64,000 nt of DNA from Deinococcus aerius (GTDB lineage Bacteria > Deinococcota > Deinococci > Deinococcales > Deinococcaceae): the NCBI RefSeq assembly GCF_002897375.1, contig NZ_BFAG01000008.1:1-64000 (forward strand), given 5' to 3'. Shown piece by piece: positions 1 through 9,276 of the stretch. Both the position numbers and the translations under genes were made by a program. Under the pieces are notes generated by a model. The model made no database searches. It had not been told where the DNA came from and saw only the letters and a list, made by a program, of their open reading frames with translations. Within the stretch, counting starts at the first letter, position 1, and each line of letters opens with the position of its first letter.

Positions 1-1
1 C

Positions 2-1678
2 CCCGGCCAACCCCCGGCCTCCTCCGGCCAGGGCTTCCTCTCCAACCTCCCCTGGCTGAACCCGGCGAACGCCTGGGGGCCGATTGAAAAGGACCGCAGC
101 GTGGGCGGCAAGGTGCTGGGGGACGGCCGGGTCCTGACCATCGGCGGCCAGACCTTCGCCAAGGGGCTGGGCATGCACGCGGGCGCCAGCGTGGGTTACA
201 GCCTGGCGGGGCGCTGCTCGACCTTCTCGGCGAGCGTCGGCGTGGACGACGAGGTGGGAAGCGGGGGCAGCGTGGTCTTCCAGGTGTTCGGGGACGGCAG
301 GCTGCTGGCCGAAAGCCCGGTACGGCGCGGCACAGACGGGCCGATGCCGCTGACGGCAAGTCTGTCGGGGGTGAACGAGCTGAGGCTGGTGGCGACGGAC
401 GCGGGGGACGGAATCGAGTCCGACCACGCGGACTGGGGCGGCCTTTCGCTCACCTGCACCGCCGGACCCACCCCGCCCGCTGTGCCCGCGGGCTTCACGG
501 CGAGCGGCCAGGGCACAGGCGTCACGCTGAACTGGGACGACATGTTGGGCGCAGGGCTGGGCGGCTACCGCCTGGAGCGCGCCCCCACGCCCGACGGTCC
601 CTTCCTGCCCGTGACCCCGGACGTGATCGGGGCCTCGGACTTCGAGGACACCTTTGCCCCGGCGGGCGAGACCTCGTACTACCGGGTGTTCACCCTCGAT
701 CCGGGCGGCGACGTCTCGGGGTTCGCTTCAGCCAGCGCCACCCGCCCCGCCGCGCCCACCGCGAGCAGCCTGGTGTACTCCCCCATGGCCGACCAGCCGT
801 ATGGCGTGTCCGAGGCGCAGGGCCGGGCCGTGAACGGCAAACTCTATTCCTTCGGCGGGTTCGACAGCCTCAAGGGCTGCTGCACCCCGACGGACCGCGC
901 CTACGTCTACGAACCCGCCGTCAACCTTTGGAGGCGCCTGCCCAACATGCCGGGCCGGGGCGTGACCCACGCGGGGATGACCACCGACGGGAAGAGCATC
1001 TACTACGCGGGTGGATATATCGCCAACTCCAGTTGGACAGCGCAGGTCTACGGCACGAAAGCCGTCTGGCGCTTCGACCTCGCCAGCGAGCAGTACACCC
1101 GCCTGCCCGACCTGCCAGTCGAGCGCGCCGCCGGGCAGCTCGAGTACCTGAACGGCAGGCTGCATTATTTCGGCGGCACCAACCTCGCGCGCACCCAGAA
1201 CGTTGGGGACCACTACATTCTGGACCTGGCGAACGGGGCCAGCGCCTGGATCACCGCCGCGCCGCTGCCCAACCCCCGGCATCACATGGGCTCAGCCGTG
1301 CTGGGCGGCAAGATCTACGCCATCGGCGGCCAGCACGGGCACGACGAGCGGCTGGTGACCCAGGCGACGGTGAACGCCTACGACCCGGCAACCGACACCT
1401 GGGCCACCCTGCGGGACTTGCCGTCGGCCCGCAGCCACATCTCCAGCTCGACCTTCGTGCTGGGCGGGCGCATTGTGGTGGCGGGGGGCGAACGCTCGCA
1501 CCTGCAAAACATCTCGGCCGTCAACGCCTACGACCCGGCGACCGACACCTGGTCGGCGCTGACCTCGCTGCCGGGCGCGCGGGCCTCGGGCGTCGCCGCG
1601 CCCCTCGGCAACGGCTTCGTGTACTCCGCGGGCAACTGGGCCCGCTCTGGCTGGCGGGTCGTCCCCGCCACACCCTAG
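2..1678 (+). CDS. NPCBM - fibronectin III - Kelch-propeller secreted protein (5' end outside window)
   Basis: The reading frame is open from base 2, so the gene starts upstream of the window; the first internal GTG at 101 lies inside the first domain and is not the real start. The N-terminal part is an NPCBM (putative carbohydrate-binding) domain: it shares the motifs NAWGPIEKDRS, GDGR.LTIGG, VDDEVGSGGSVVFQV and ATDAGDGIESDHADW with two other proteins in this window (18831-20654 and 33570-34880). A fibronectin-III-like segment follows (roughly 130-215 residues after base 101), then five or six Kelch repeats with the W.RLP.LP and GG signatures, which should form a beta-propeller. Inferred role: extracytoplasmic glycan binding at the cell surface, consistent with the neighbouring polysaccharide genes. 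No catalytic motif is visible. A hairpin follows the stop. Confidence 0.85.
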   Translation, partial: PGQPPASSGQGFLSNLPWLNPANAWGPIEKDRSVGGKVLGDGRVLTIGGQTFAKGLGMHAGASVGYSLAGRCSTFSASVGVDDEVGSGGSVVFQVFGDGRLLAESPVRRGTDGPMPLTASLSGVNELRLVATDAGDGIESDHADWGGLSLTCTAGPTPPAVPAGFTASGQGTGVTLNWDDMLGAGLGGYRLERAPTPDGPFLPVTPDVIGASDFEDTFAPAGETSYYRVFTLDPGGDVSGFASASATRPAAPTASSLVYSPMADQPYGVSEAQGRAVNGKLYSFGGFDSLKGCCTPTDRAYVYEPAVNLWRRLPNMPGRGVTHAGMTTDGKSIYYAGGYIANSSWTAQVYGTKAVWRFDLASEQYTRLPDLPVERAAGQLEYLNGRLHYFGGTNLARTQNVGDHYILDLANGASAWITAAPLPNPRHHMGSAVLGGKIYAIGGQHGHDERLVTQATVNAYDPATDTWATLRDLPSARSHISSSTFVLGGRIVVAGGERSHLQNISAVNAYDPATDTWSALTSLPGARASGVAAPLGNGFVYSAGNWARSGWRVVPATP

Positions 1679-1700
1679 AGGACCACCGCAGGGCGGAGCC

Positions 1701-1727
1701 CCGGGGAGCGAGCGCCACACTCCCCGG
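1701..1727 (+). terminator. Hairpin after the Kelch gene
   Basis: Perfect 8-bp inverted repeat CCGGGGAG / CTCCCCGG (1701-1708 and 1720-1727), 22 bases after the Kelch stop codon and followed by AATTCT. The T-run is weak, so its role as terminator is tentative. Confidence 0.4.
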
Positions 1728-1978
1728 AATTCTGCTGGCTCAGGAGGCGTGTTACCGGCTCGGCGCCCGCGCTCGGGTGTGCCCCGAGCAAGGGTGGAGC
1801 CGGGCGACGAGGTTCTGGGTCATGCTGCCGCTCGCAGGTCTGGGGACAGCCAACAAAGGGCCAAGTACCCCACAAACCCAGCCCTGCCGTGCCTGATACG
1901 GATTCCGGCCCAGCAGTAATGCAAGAACGGTGAAACCCGACCGAAGGGAGGAGGAACAATTCCGGACTCCCAAATGAA

Positions 1979-2009
1979 GTGAGCCCTCGGCGCTTTTCCG
2001 AAGGCTCAC
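1979..2009 (-). terminator. Hairpin after the GT4 gene
   Basis: A 12-bp stem with one mismatch (1979-1990 with 1998-2009, GTGAGCCctcgg type) and a 7-base loop. It lies about 60 bases beyond the minus-strand glycosyltransferase stop at 2071. Read on the minus strand it is followed by TTCATTTGG, so it is a plausible terminator for the minus-strand glycosyltransferase group and could also stop plus-strand transcription. Confidence 0.5.
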
Positions 2010-2070
2010 GGCGGGGGCCGGAACTGGTAGGACCTCTGCCGGTAGACGGCGACAGGAACGTGCGACTCTT

Positions 2071-3234
2071 CTAACCCGCCTCGACCCGCGCGCTTGCGGT
2101 CGGGGCGGCCTTCCCAAGCGCCAGCCGGATGGTCCGGTCGTAGCTCTCGGCGATCTGCGGCCAGGAGAAGCGCGCCCGCGCCGCCGCCTCACCCGCGCTC
2201 GCCAATCGGGCACGCAGGGCCGGGTCCCACACCACGCGGCCCAGCGCGGCGGTCAGCGCCTCGACATCGCCGGGCTCGACCAGCAGCCCTGTCACCTCGT
2301 CTTCGACGATCTCGGGAATGCCGCCCGTCCGTGACGCCACCAGGCAATTGCCATGCGCCATGCCCTCCACGATGACCATGCCGAAGGGCTCCGCCCACAC
2401 CGAGGGGCAGACCAGCACATCCGAGGCGTGCAGGTGCGCCTCTACCACCGCCGAGGGCTGATAGCCGTGCCAGACGATGTCCTCCCGCCCAGCACTCCGC
2501 GCCCGCAACTCCTCCCAGTACGGGGAGGGCTCGTTGGAGAAGGTCGCTCCGCCGATCAGGTGGAGTTCGGCAGGGGCGCCCTCGGCGGTCAGCCGCTCGA
2601 ACGCCTCCAGCAGGACATGCACGCCCTTTTCCGGGACCATCCGTCCGACGTAGGTGAGGACGACCCGGGGCCCGGACGAGCGGCGGGGCTCAGTTCGGCT
2701 GGGCAACACGGTGCCGTTGTAGACCACCTCGACGTCACCTGTCACCTGCGTGCGCACGGTGTCGCGCAGGTGGGCGCTGCAGGTGATAATCAGGTCCGCG
2801 CAGGCGGCGACGCGGCGGAGGACCGCCGCGGACCACCCGGCCAGATGGTCGTTTTGCAGGTGCAGCACCAGCAGGGGTCGGCGGCGTTTCAGCCGGGAAA
2901 GAATGCGCAGCCCGAGGAGGTAGGTGGGCCGGTTGTGGACCTGAATGACGTCGACGTCACGCCAGGGGAGGCGGGCCAGATTGAACGCGACCACCAGCGG
3001 CCCGGCCACCAGCAGGCCCAGCCTGCTTTTGCGCCCCCCCGCCCGCCAGACGCGGGTGAGCAGCCTGTGCCCCACGAAGTAGCGAGCCCCCTCGCCGGGC
3101 TGAAACCCCCGCCCCTGCAACACCACGTGCCGGGTGCCCGAGAGGGGGACGACTTCCGCGACCCAGCGCCCGATGGCGCCGCGACCGTCGGGCTGAAGAG
3201 TTTCGCCCTCGGGGAGGACATGGAGTGTCAGCAT
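2071..3234 (-). CDS. GT4-family glycosyltransferase
   Basis: 387-residue GT-B glycosyltransferase of the GT4 type (Glycos_transf_1). The C-terminal half shows the nucleotide-sugar binding signature: EPFGMVIVE (E-x7-E), then GGIPEIV and TGLLVEPGD. The N-terminal half (about residues 1-180) resembles the Glyco_trans_4_4 acceptor domain. It probably adds one sugar to a lipid-linked glycan at the cytoplasmic membrane; donor and acceptor cannot be read from the sequence. It is the last gene of the minus-strand run from about 11.5 kb and is followed by a hairpin at 1979-2009. The ATG at 3234 fits the family length. Confidence 0.9.
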   Translation of the reverse strand: MLTLHVLPEGETLQPDGRGAIGRWVAEVVPLSGTRHVVLQGRGFQPGEGARYFVGHRLLTRVWRAGGRKSRLGLLVAGPLVVAFNLARLPWRDVDVIQVHNRPTYLLGLRILSRLKRRRPLLVLHLQNDHLAGWSAAVLRRVAACADLIITCSAHLRDTVRTQVTGDVEVVYNGTVLPSRTEPRRSSGPRVVLTYVGRMVPEKGVHVLLEAFERLTAEGAPAELHLIGGATFSNEPSPYWEELRARSAGREDIVWHGYQPSAVVEAHLHASDVLVCPSVWAEPFGMVIVEGMAHGNCLVASRTGGIPEIVEDEVTGLLVEPGDVEALTAALGRVVWDPALRARLASAGEAAARARFSWPQIAESYDRTIRLALGKAAPTASARVEAG

Positions 3235-3436
3235 AAACTCACCCGCTTCATCGGAGTCAGGAACGTGGGAGGGGTGACTGGGGAGCCCCGGACCATTCGG
3301 GAGCGGATAGCGCCGCCCTCAAGGTGGGCACCCATCAGAGCGAGCAGCCACAGCCCCACAGGACCGGTCAGGAGCAGGTGGGCCGGCTCCGGCACCACGA
3401 CGAGGATTCGGGTGAGGCTCGGCGCGCTCCGGCCCC

Positions 3437-4684
3437 TCAACGGTTCTGCTTCAGGCCAACCACGATGTCCGCGTCCCGCAACTTGTCCTGCCAGCGTTCG
3501 TATTCCTGCCGCTCCATCTGAAGGGTGATCGGGCCGGGCAGGACCCGGTTGCCGGTGCAGCGGCTCTGCCCACTCGTGGTGGTCGCGCAGTCGGGAAGCC
3601 AGAGAGGATTTTGCGCCGTGGGGGACTTGAGGGGCCGCGCCCACCCTACCAGGTTGTCGCGCATCAGGTTGTTGTAGAACGTCCCGTGCTGCTTGTTGCC
3701 GGCGGTGTCCCACACGTACATTCCCACGTTCTGGGCGGCGATGGGGGTGCCGTTCGGCAGGTAACCGCTGGAGATGACCCGGTTCTCGAACACCTCGATG
3801 TTGTTGCCCGAGGCGATGGCAATGCCCTGGTTGGAGGTACTCACGATCTGGTTGCGGTAGGCGATGATATAGCCCCCCGCGCCCTCCTTGGTCTTCGAGC
3901 CGCCGTCGCCCATCATCAGGCCGCCCCCCGCGTACTTGTCTGTGCCCGGATGCACCGGGTACGCCCCCTGAATGTAGTTGTCGTGGATGGAGATGCGGCT
4001 CGACGCGGTGCCGCGGGAGCCATACATGTTGATGACCTCCTCGACGCGGCTCTTGCCCGGCTCGTTGATCACCTCGTTCCAGGCCACTTCGGCTCCCTGG
4101 ATGTCCTTGATATCGTTGAACTGCACGAACTGTACAAGCTTGTACCCGGTACTCGAGAACTGGTCCTCGCCGTCACTGTACCGGCCGTCGATGTTCAGCG
4201 CCCGATTTCGCAGGACCTTGATCGTCTGCCCCCGTTCGGGGTCGCCCACGTACTTGCGGAAGTACATGCCGGACGTGCCGATCAGCTCGTTGTTCTCCAC
4301 GACGGCGCTCTCGAACTCCTCCATGTTCAGGAAGCGCCCGGGGGCGCGTTTGGCGCTGGCCGGAAGGTTCGGATTCAGGGCGACGCCGCGGGTGTTGCGG
4401 ATCGTGACGTTGGCCCGGTCGAACGCGCTGTGAATCAGGGTCCCCCGACCCTCGACGTTGGAGTACTCGATGATCACCGGTTCGCGGGTGGCGATATCGA
4501 TGGCGGGCTTGTTGGGGTCGAGGCTGCGCCAGTTGCCGCGGTAGGTTCCGCCCTTGCGGATCGTGATTGGGCCGTCGTAGGTCAGGTCCGTGGGGGACTG
4601 CTGCGCGCTCGTTCCCAGCACCAGGGCCGCCACCAGTACCAGGCCGAGGCGCGAACTTGGGAAGGAGGTCGGGGTCATCTTCAT
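3437..4684 (-). CDS. Secreted right-handed parallel beta-helix protein
   Basis: 415 residues. An N-terminal signal peptide (about residues 1-28, hydrophobic LGLVLVAALVLG, likely cleavage after GTSA) precedes a pectate-lyase-like right-handed beta-helix. It is a paralogue of the C-terminal half of the lipoprotein at 18831-20654: both share [35 protein letters not shown] and GG....GDG, and both end in a ME R.E...WQDKL segment. Beta-helix proteins of this kind usually bind or cleave polysaccharides; no catalytic residues can be assigned here. It lies in the glycosyltransferase run, just downstream of a GT2 gene, so a role in handling the exported glycan is inferred. Confidence 0.85.
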   Translation of the reverse strand: MKMTPTSFPSSRLGLVLVAALVLGTSAQQSPTDLTYDGPITIRKGGTYRGNWRSLDPNKPAIDIATREPVIIEYSNVEGRGTLIHSAFDRANVTIRNTRGVALNPNLPASAKRAPGRFLNMEEFESAVVENNELIGTSGMYFRKYVGDPERGQTIKVLRNRALNIDGRYSDGEDQFSSTGYKLVQFVQFNDIKDIQGAEVAWNEVINEPGKSRVEEVINMYGSRGTASSRISIHDNYIQGAYPVHPGTDKYAGGGLMMGDGGSKTKEGAGGYIIAYRNQIVSTSNQGIAIASGNNIEVFENRVISSGYLPNGTPIAAQNVGMYVWDTAGNKQHGTFYNNLMRDNLVGWARPLKSPTAQNPLWLPDCATTTSGQSRCTGNRVLPGPITLQMERQEYERWQDKLRDADIVVGLKQNR

Positions 4685-4738
4685 GGGCTACAGTCTCCGT
4701 GGCTGGCCGTCTCAGAAGAGTAAATAAGACGTCTCGGC

Positions 4739-5710
4739 CTACTTACCAAAGTCCTTGACATAGGCGCGGCCCAGCAGGGCGTCGCGCAGCGCCTCGGCCG
4801 TCAGGGCCGCGGAGCGCCAGGTCAGGTTGCCGTTTTTCGCCAGAGCCCCGTAGCCGAAGAGCGCGAAGGTGCAGAACCGGACCATGAACCAGGGCAGGGA
4901 TTTGCCGTAGCGCCGCCGGATCAGCAGCCCGTTGCGGATGTGGTAGTAGTGTTTTCTGGGGTTGTACTTCTCATGGGGAGCCTTGGCGAAGCTGCCATGG
5001 TGCCACATCCGGCTGGCCGGAACGAGACAGATCCGCAAGCCGTGAGCCCCCAGCCGCAGGGCATACTCAGAGTCGTCCCCCATGAAGAAGAAGTTGTCCA
5101 CCGGGAGGCCCACCCGGCGCACCGCGTCCATGCGGATCAACGTCCCCACGAAGGAGAAGAGGTCGATGGGCGCGCATGGCCGGGCATAGGTCTCGGAACT
5201 TACCGGCGTCTCGCGCAGCCGGACCGGGTCGAAGTTGCGCCGCTGGTGGAGGTCAAAGCTGCCATCCCGCGCGAGTACGGCGCCGCACAGCGCCTCGGCG
5301 GCCCCATCCCACCGCAGCAGTTGCTCCAGTGCGTCGTCCTCGGCAAAGCAGTCGTCGTCCATCACCCACACGTAGCGGTAGTTGCCCTCCAGGGCCCGGC
5401 GCACCCCGTAGGCGAACCCGTACGCGCCGCCCAGGTTCTGCTCCAGCCGCAAGTAGGTCACGCGCTCGTGTGCCGGGATCACCTCGGATGTCCCGTCAGT
5501 GGAGGCGTTGTCGATCACGTAGATGCGCGCGAGCGGCTCCGTCTGCCGCAGCAGGCTGTCTAGGCACTTGACCAGCAACTCCTTGCGGTTGTAGGTCACG
5601 ACGACGGCGGCGACGCCACTCGCGGGCTCACTTCCCTGGGCGGGTAGCGCGCTGGGGGCCAGCTCGGCCTGGGCCCGCCGCGAGGGCAAACTGGAGGAAT
5701 CACTCATCAT
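4739..5710 (-). CDS. GT2-family glycosyltransferase, GlfT/rhamnosyltransferase-like
   Basis: 323-residue GT-A enzyme. Visible motifs: VVVTYNRKELL near residue 35, DNASTDGT (nucleotide binding), the metal-binding VMDDDCF, then FSFVGTLIR, GDDSEYALR and MWHHGSF. The DDD plus H-rich late motif and the RNGLLIRRR segment match the galactofuranosyl/rhamnosyl transferase branch of GT2. Because UDP-galactopyranose mutase lies at 28.8 kb, galactofuranose is a reasonable donor guess, not proven. Start: two adjacent ATG codons (5708-5710 and 5705-5707) preceded by AAAGGA. A related GT2 is encoded at 9277-10188. Confidence 0.9.
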   Translation of the reverse strand: MMSDSSSLPSRRAQAELAPSALPAQGSEPASGVAAVVVTYNRKELLVKCLDSLLRQTEPLARIYVIDNASTDGTSEVIPAHERVTYLRLEQNLGGAYGFAYGVRRALEGNYRYVWVMDDDCFAEDDALEQLLRWDGAAEALCGAVLARDGSFDLHQRRNFDPVRLRETPVSSETYARPCAPIDLFSFVGTLIRMDAVRRVGLPVDNFFFMGDDSEYALRLGAHGLRICLVPASRMWHHGSFAKAPHEKYNPRKHYYHIRNGLLIRRRYGKSLPWFMVRFCTFALFGYGALAKNGNLTWRSAALTAEALRDALLGRAYVKDFGK

Positions 5711-5757
5711 GAATATCCTTTCGCACCGGCTGCCTCCAATTCAGGCAGGCCAGCCGT

Positions 5758-6270
5758 TCAATTTTCGAGGGAAGTCGAGGCGGAGTCTTCCGGGCCGGGG
5801 GCCGAGCGAACCGTAACGCACAGCACGCTCCTGACCCCGGTTTCACCGGCCCGGGGGTAGATGCGCAGGCCGTAGCGGTAACCGGGCGCCTCCGCGCCCT
5901 GAAACTCCTGGCCCTGGAGAGCCGGGCCGGGCTTCCCGTCCCCGGCCACCCGCTCCTGCGGCCACAGGTCGGTCCCCGAGAACCCCAGTTCCCGGGCGAG
6001 GGCGCCGACGTTCGCCCGCAGCTCGGCGGGGCTCTGCTCGCTCACGAAGCTGTAGGTCTCCAGCAACCTCAGGGGAGTTGTCGTCTCCGCCGCAGCCGTC
6101 CCGGCCTCCCAGGCCGCCCGCTCCGTCTCGCATTCAGGCGTGGCCTGGAGCGTCACCGGCAGCGCCGTGGCGAGCCGGAACACGAAGTAGACGGTCCAGG
6201 CCTGAGCCGACGCGCCGCCGGGCAGTGCCAGGAGGAGCCACAGGGCCAACCACTTGCATCTCACCTTCAC
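5758..6270 (-). CDS. Small secreted protein of unknown function
   Basis: 170 residues, GTG start at 6270 preceded by GGAGGAAGAC, a good ribosome binding site. The N-terminus is a clear Sec signal peptide (KWLALWLLLALPGGASA, likely cleaved after ASA). The mature part has only two cysteines (in PECET near residue 47 and in VLCVTV near 150), which could form a disulfide, and no family that I recognise. It lies between the flippase gene (49 bases upstream) and a GT2 gene in the same orientation, so it is probably co-transcribed and may act in the envelope on the glycan being exported. The function is unknown. Confidence 0.7.
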   Translation of the reverse strand: MKVRCKWLALWLLLALPGGASAQAWTVYFVFRLATALPVTLQATPECETERAAWEAGTAAAETTTPLRLLETYSFVSEQSPAELRANVGALARELGFSGTDLWPQERVAGDGKPGPALQGQEFQGAEAPGYRYGLRIYPRAGETGVRSVLCVTVRSAPGPEDSASTSLEN

Positions 6271-6319
6271 GTCTTCCTCCAGACTGGGGGTATGGCCCCC
6301 ACTTTGCTGATCCCGCGCA

Positions 6320-7795
6320 TCAGCGAACCGCCAGCCGGGTGGTGATGGGCCGCAGGAACTTGAGCGCGTAACGCCGCAGCTCGGTCTCCGGCCCGAGCAG
6401 CACCACCAGGCCCAGGAGAACCGCGCCCAGCAGCAGCTCCACGCCGAAGAGCGCGAACACCGAAACGCCTGCGGTCCGCAGCAGTTGGGCGACCAGGAAG
6501 AGGGGCGCCCCGACCATCACGCCGCAACCCGCTCCCACCGCGTAGGCCTTGAGGGTCTCGCGGTGGCCACCCCCCAGGATGCGCGAGGCGACGACCGCGT
6601 AGGCCGCGCTGTACAGCACTCCGGCCACCACGAGGACCCAGGCGAAGCCCTGCACGCCCCACCCCAGCCGGTACACCGTCCAGAAGGCGGCGGCCAGAAA
6701 TACGAGCTGCACACTCTGCACGGCGATCTTGATGTTCAGCCGGGCCGTGGCCTCCGCCACGATGGCCGCGATGTTGCCGAGGACCGGAAAGGGCACGTAC
6801 ACCGCGAAAGCCTGGACCAGGGGGACGGCCGCCATGTAGCGGTCGCCCAGCAGCACCCGCACGATCTCCGGCGCGCACACGAAGAGGCCCGCCGCCAGGC
6901 TGAACATCACCGTGGACATCGCCAGCAGACCGGAGCTGTAGGCCCGCCGCAACTTCACGGGGTCATCCTGAAGGGCGGCGAAAGAGGCCCCCAGGACGCG
7001 CGTAAGCCCCCCAGCCAGCCGTGCGACCGGCATTCCGGCGATCACATAGGCGCGGTTGTACAGGCCCACGGCCGTCACGTCGAACAGCCGCGCCATTAAG
7101 AAGGTGGCGACGTTCCCGCTGAAGAACTCCAGCAGCCGCAGCGCCGACATGCGGGCGCCGTAGCTGTACAGGTCGCGGTAGGGGGCCCAGCGGAACGTGA
7201 GGGCAAAGGGATGGCGGGCATAGGCATACGACACCCCGAGCTGGATGACCCAGGTGGCCGCCGCGCTGATGACGAGGCTCATCGCCCCGAAGCCCAGCCG
7301 AGCCGCCCCGATGCCCAGGAGGCCGTGGCCGATCACGTAGGCCGCGACCTCGCCGACGATCAGTGGCTTGAAGCGCAACTCGCGGCGCAGCAGACTCGTC
7401 GACACGGCTGACAGGGCGGCGACCACGTACGTCAGGGCGAACCCCCGGAACACCGGGACGACCTCGGGCTTCTGGGTGTACGCGCCCGCCAGCGGCGCGG
7501 CGAACCAGACCACCACCGTCACCACCACGCTCAGCACCAGGGACGCGGTGAAGCCCGCCCGGATATGCTCCTGGGTGAGGTCGCGCCGCTGGACGATGGC
7601 CTGCCCCACCCCCAGCTCGGTGAGCAGCGCCCCGAAGGTGGAGAGCGTGGAGGCGATGGCCGCCACCCCGAACTCCTGGGGAGTGAGCAGCCGCGCCAGC
7701 ACCGCCATGAACAGCGGTTGCAGCAGCATGTTCGTGAACAGGCCCAGGTAGCTCCACTTCAGGGCGTTCATCGTCTTCTGACGCAGGTTGTTCAT
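6320..7795 (-). CDS. Wzx-like polysaccharide flippase (MOP superfamily)
   Basis: 491-residue multi-pass membrane protein with about 12-14 hydrophobic helices, typical of Polysacc_synt/MVIN-type Wzx flippases. The N-terminus (LRQKTMNALKWSYLG, then LLQPLFMAVLARLLTPQEFGVAA) is the characteristic opening of lipopolysaccharide/teichuronic acid transporters, with the conserved LLTPQ.FG motif. It probably flips undecaprenyl-linked glycan units across the cytoplasmic membrane. Its ATG overlaps the stop of the upstream GT4 gene by four bases (ATGA), so the two are translationally coupled. No Wzy polymerase is seen in the window. Confidence 0.93.
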   Translation of the reverse strand: MNNLRQKTMNALKWSYLGLFTNMLLQPLFMAVLARLLTPQEFGVAAIASTLSTFGALLTELGVGQAIVQRRDLTQEHIRAGFTASLVLSVVVTVVVWFAAPLAGAYTQKPEVVPVFRGFALTYVVAALSAVSTSLLRRELRFKPLIVGEVAAYVIGHGLLGIGAARLGFGAMSLVISAAATWVIQLGVSYAYARHPFALTFRWAPYRDLYSYGARMSALRLLEFFSGNVATFLMARLFDVTAVGLYNRAYVIAGMPVARLAGGLTRVLGASFAALQDDPVKLRRAYSSGLLAMSTVMFSLAAGLFVCAPEIVRVLLGDRYMAAVPLVQAFAVYVPFPVLGNIAAIVAEATARLNIKIAVQSVQLVFLAAAFWTVYRLGWGVQGFAWVLVVAGVLYSAAYAVVASRILGGGHRETLKAYAVGAGCGVMVGAPLFLVAQLLRTAGVSVFALFGVELLLGAVLLGLVVLLGPETELRRYALKFLRPITTRLAVR

Positions 7796-8982
7796 GCGTG
7801 GCCCGGGCCTTTCACGGCTGGAACGTCCCCCCTGCTGGTGCCTGACGGCGCCTGCTCGGCGACCCGGTCGTACAGCGTCTCCAGGGCGCGGGCCTGCACT
7901 GCCGCGTCGAAACGCTCGACCACAACGCGGCGTCCGGCACGCGCGAGGCGTTCCCGCAGCGGCGCGTCCCGCAGCAGCCGGATCAGGGCCGCGGCGAGCG
8001 CCCCCTCGTCCCGCTCGGGCACCAGCAGCCCCGTCTCGCCGTCCGTCACCGCCTCCGGGGTCCCGGCGCTGAGGGTGGACACCGTCGGCACCCCGGCCGC
8101 GAGCGCCTCCAGGACGACGGTGGGCAGCCCCTCGGTGTCACCGTTGCTCGCGGTCAGGCTGGGCAGGCAGAAGACCTGCGCCGCCCGCATATGGTCGAGG
8201 ACAGCCCCCGCCGACAGCTTGCCCAGGAAGGCGCAGCGCACTCCCAGCGCCCGGGCCTGTTCCTCCAGCGTGGCCCTGAGTGGCCCGTCGCCGATCAGCA
8301 CGAGCCGCGCGCCCGGCACCGCGCGCTGCACCTCGGCCATCGCGCGCAGCAGCCCTGCCGCTCCCTTCTTCTCCACCAGGCGGCCGACGAACAGCACGGC
8401 GGGCTCAGCGGAAGGCGGACCCTCGCGCGGGGTAAAGAATGTGGTGTCTATCCCGTTGTAGTGGGTGACCACCTTCTCAGGCGGAAAGCCCCTGTCCAGC
8501 AGTTGACGGCGGATGTGTTCGGAGACGGCGATGAACAGCGCCCCCTGCCTGATCAACTCGGGGCGGCGCGTCACGAGACGGCGCTCGCGCAGCGTGCCCG
8601 CCCGCAAGTGGTCGTCATGCACCGTCGCGTCGCGGCCGTGAAACGTCACCACCAGGGGCACCCGCAGCCGCCGGGCAAGCGGCAACGCCATCGCGCCGTT
8701 CGTGCCGAAGTGCGCGTGCATCAGTACCGGGCGCAGCGCCCGCAACCGCGAGACCAGGCGCGGCGCTAGGCCCGTCGCCTTGTATAGCAGTTCCCCCGCG
8801 CGCCCCCGGGGCGTTCCGTCACTCACCACGATCGTGCGCCCCGGAGGAGTCTCCAGTTCGCCAACGCGGCGCAGCCCCGCGTAATAGGGCGTGAAGCGCC
8901 GCAGGGATTCGGCCTGGCCCAGGATGAACGTCTCAGAATAGGTCAGCAGGTCCTCGTGGTAGATGATCAAGTTACGCTTCAT
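7792..8982 (-). CDS. GT4-family glycosyltransferase
   Basis: About 396 residues from the ATG at 8982; an in-frame GTG at 9030 would add 16 residues but they look non-homologous (HAGRPEQGG). GT-B fold: N-terminal acceptor domain with HAHFGTNGAMALPLARRL and VVTFHGRDATVH, C-terminal donor domain with VGRLVEKKGA, EGLPTVVLE (E-x7-E) and TGLLVPERD. This arrangement resembles the amylovoran/colanic-acid type transferases. It overlaps the flippase gene by four bases at its 3' end. Donor sugar unknown. Role inferred: assembly of the repeat unit on the cytoplasmic side before flipping. Confidence 0.92.
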   Translation of the reverse strand: MKRNLIIYHEDLLTYSETFILGQAESLRRFTPYYAGLRRVGELETPPGRTIVVSDGTPRGRAGELLYKATGLAPRLVSRLRALRPVLMHAHFGTNGAMALPLARRLRVPLVVTFHGRDATVHDDHLRAGTLRERRLVTRRPELIRQGALFIAVSEHIRRQLLDRGFPPEKVVTHYNGIDTTFFTPREGPPSAEPAVLFVGRLVEKKGAAGLLRAMAEVQRAVPGARLVLIGDGPLRATLEEQARALGVRCAFLGKLSAGAVLDHMRAAQVFCLPSLTASNGDTEGLPTVVLEALAAGVPTVSTLSAGTPEAVTDGETGLLVPERDEGALAAALIRLLRDAPLRERLARAGRRVVVERFDAAVQARALETLYDRVAEQAPSGTSRGDVPAVKGPGHA

Positions 8983-9276
8983 TCCCTGGCCGCCCTGTTC
9001 CGGCCGCCCCGCGTGGGAACATTCCTGCACGGGCGGCCAAACGGCCTTCCGCTATGGCCGCGCCCCCAGCAAGCTCCCTGTCTGCACCCTGAACCCTTCA
9101 TATGGCTTCCATAGTAGGCGCAGGGCCGTTACACGAAAGTAAACCCAAAGTGCGCCGCGTACGCCGGAAACGCCCTCTGGACGGGGTTCCCCAGCATCAG
9201 CACTGCGGCCCGCGTTCGCTCCTCTCCGCGCCGCGGCTGGAGGAGGAACACGGGCCACAGGGGAGACCCCGGGCGG

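Larger units (their letters stand above)
1679..2070. other. Convergent intergenic region
   Basis: No convincing gene lies here. It separates the Kelch protein (+) from a glycosyltransferase (-) that converge on it, and holds two hairpins listed separately (1701-1727 and 1979-2009), probably the terminators of the two genes. Confidence 0.6.

Noticed and set aside
1740..1960. Possible small gene downstream of the Kelch protein
   Set aside because: Several overlapping frames are open on both strands; none has a start signal or recognisable protein character.
9031..9276. Possible small gene between the GT4 and GT2 genes
   Set aside because: The 68-codon frame has no ribosome site and an Arg/Pro/Ala composition typical of noncoding GC-rich DNA.
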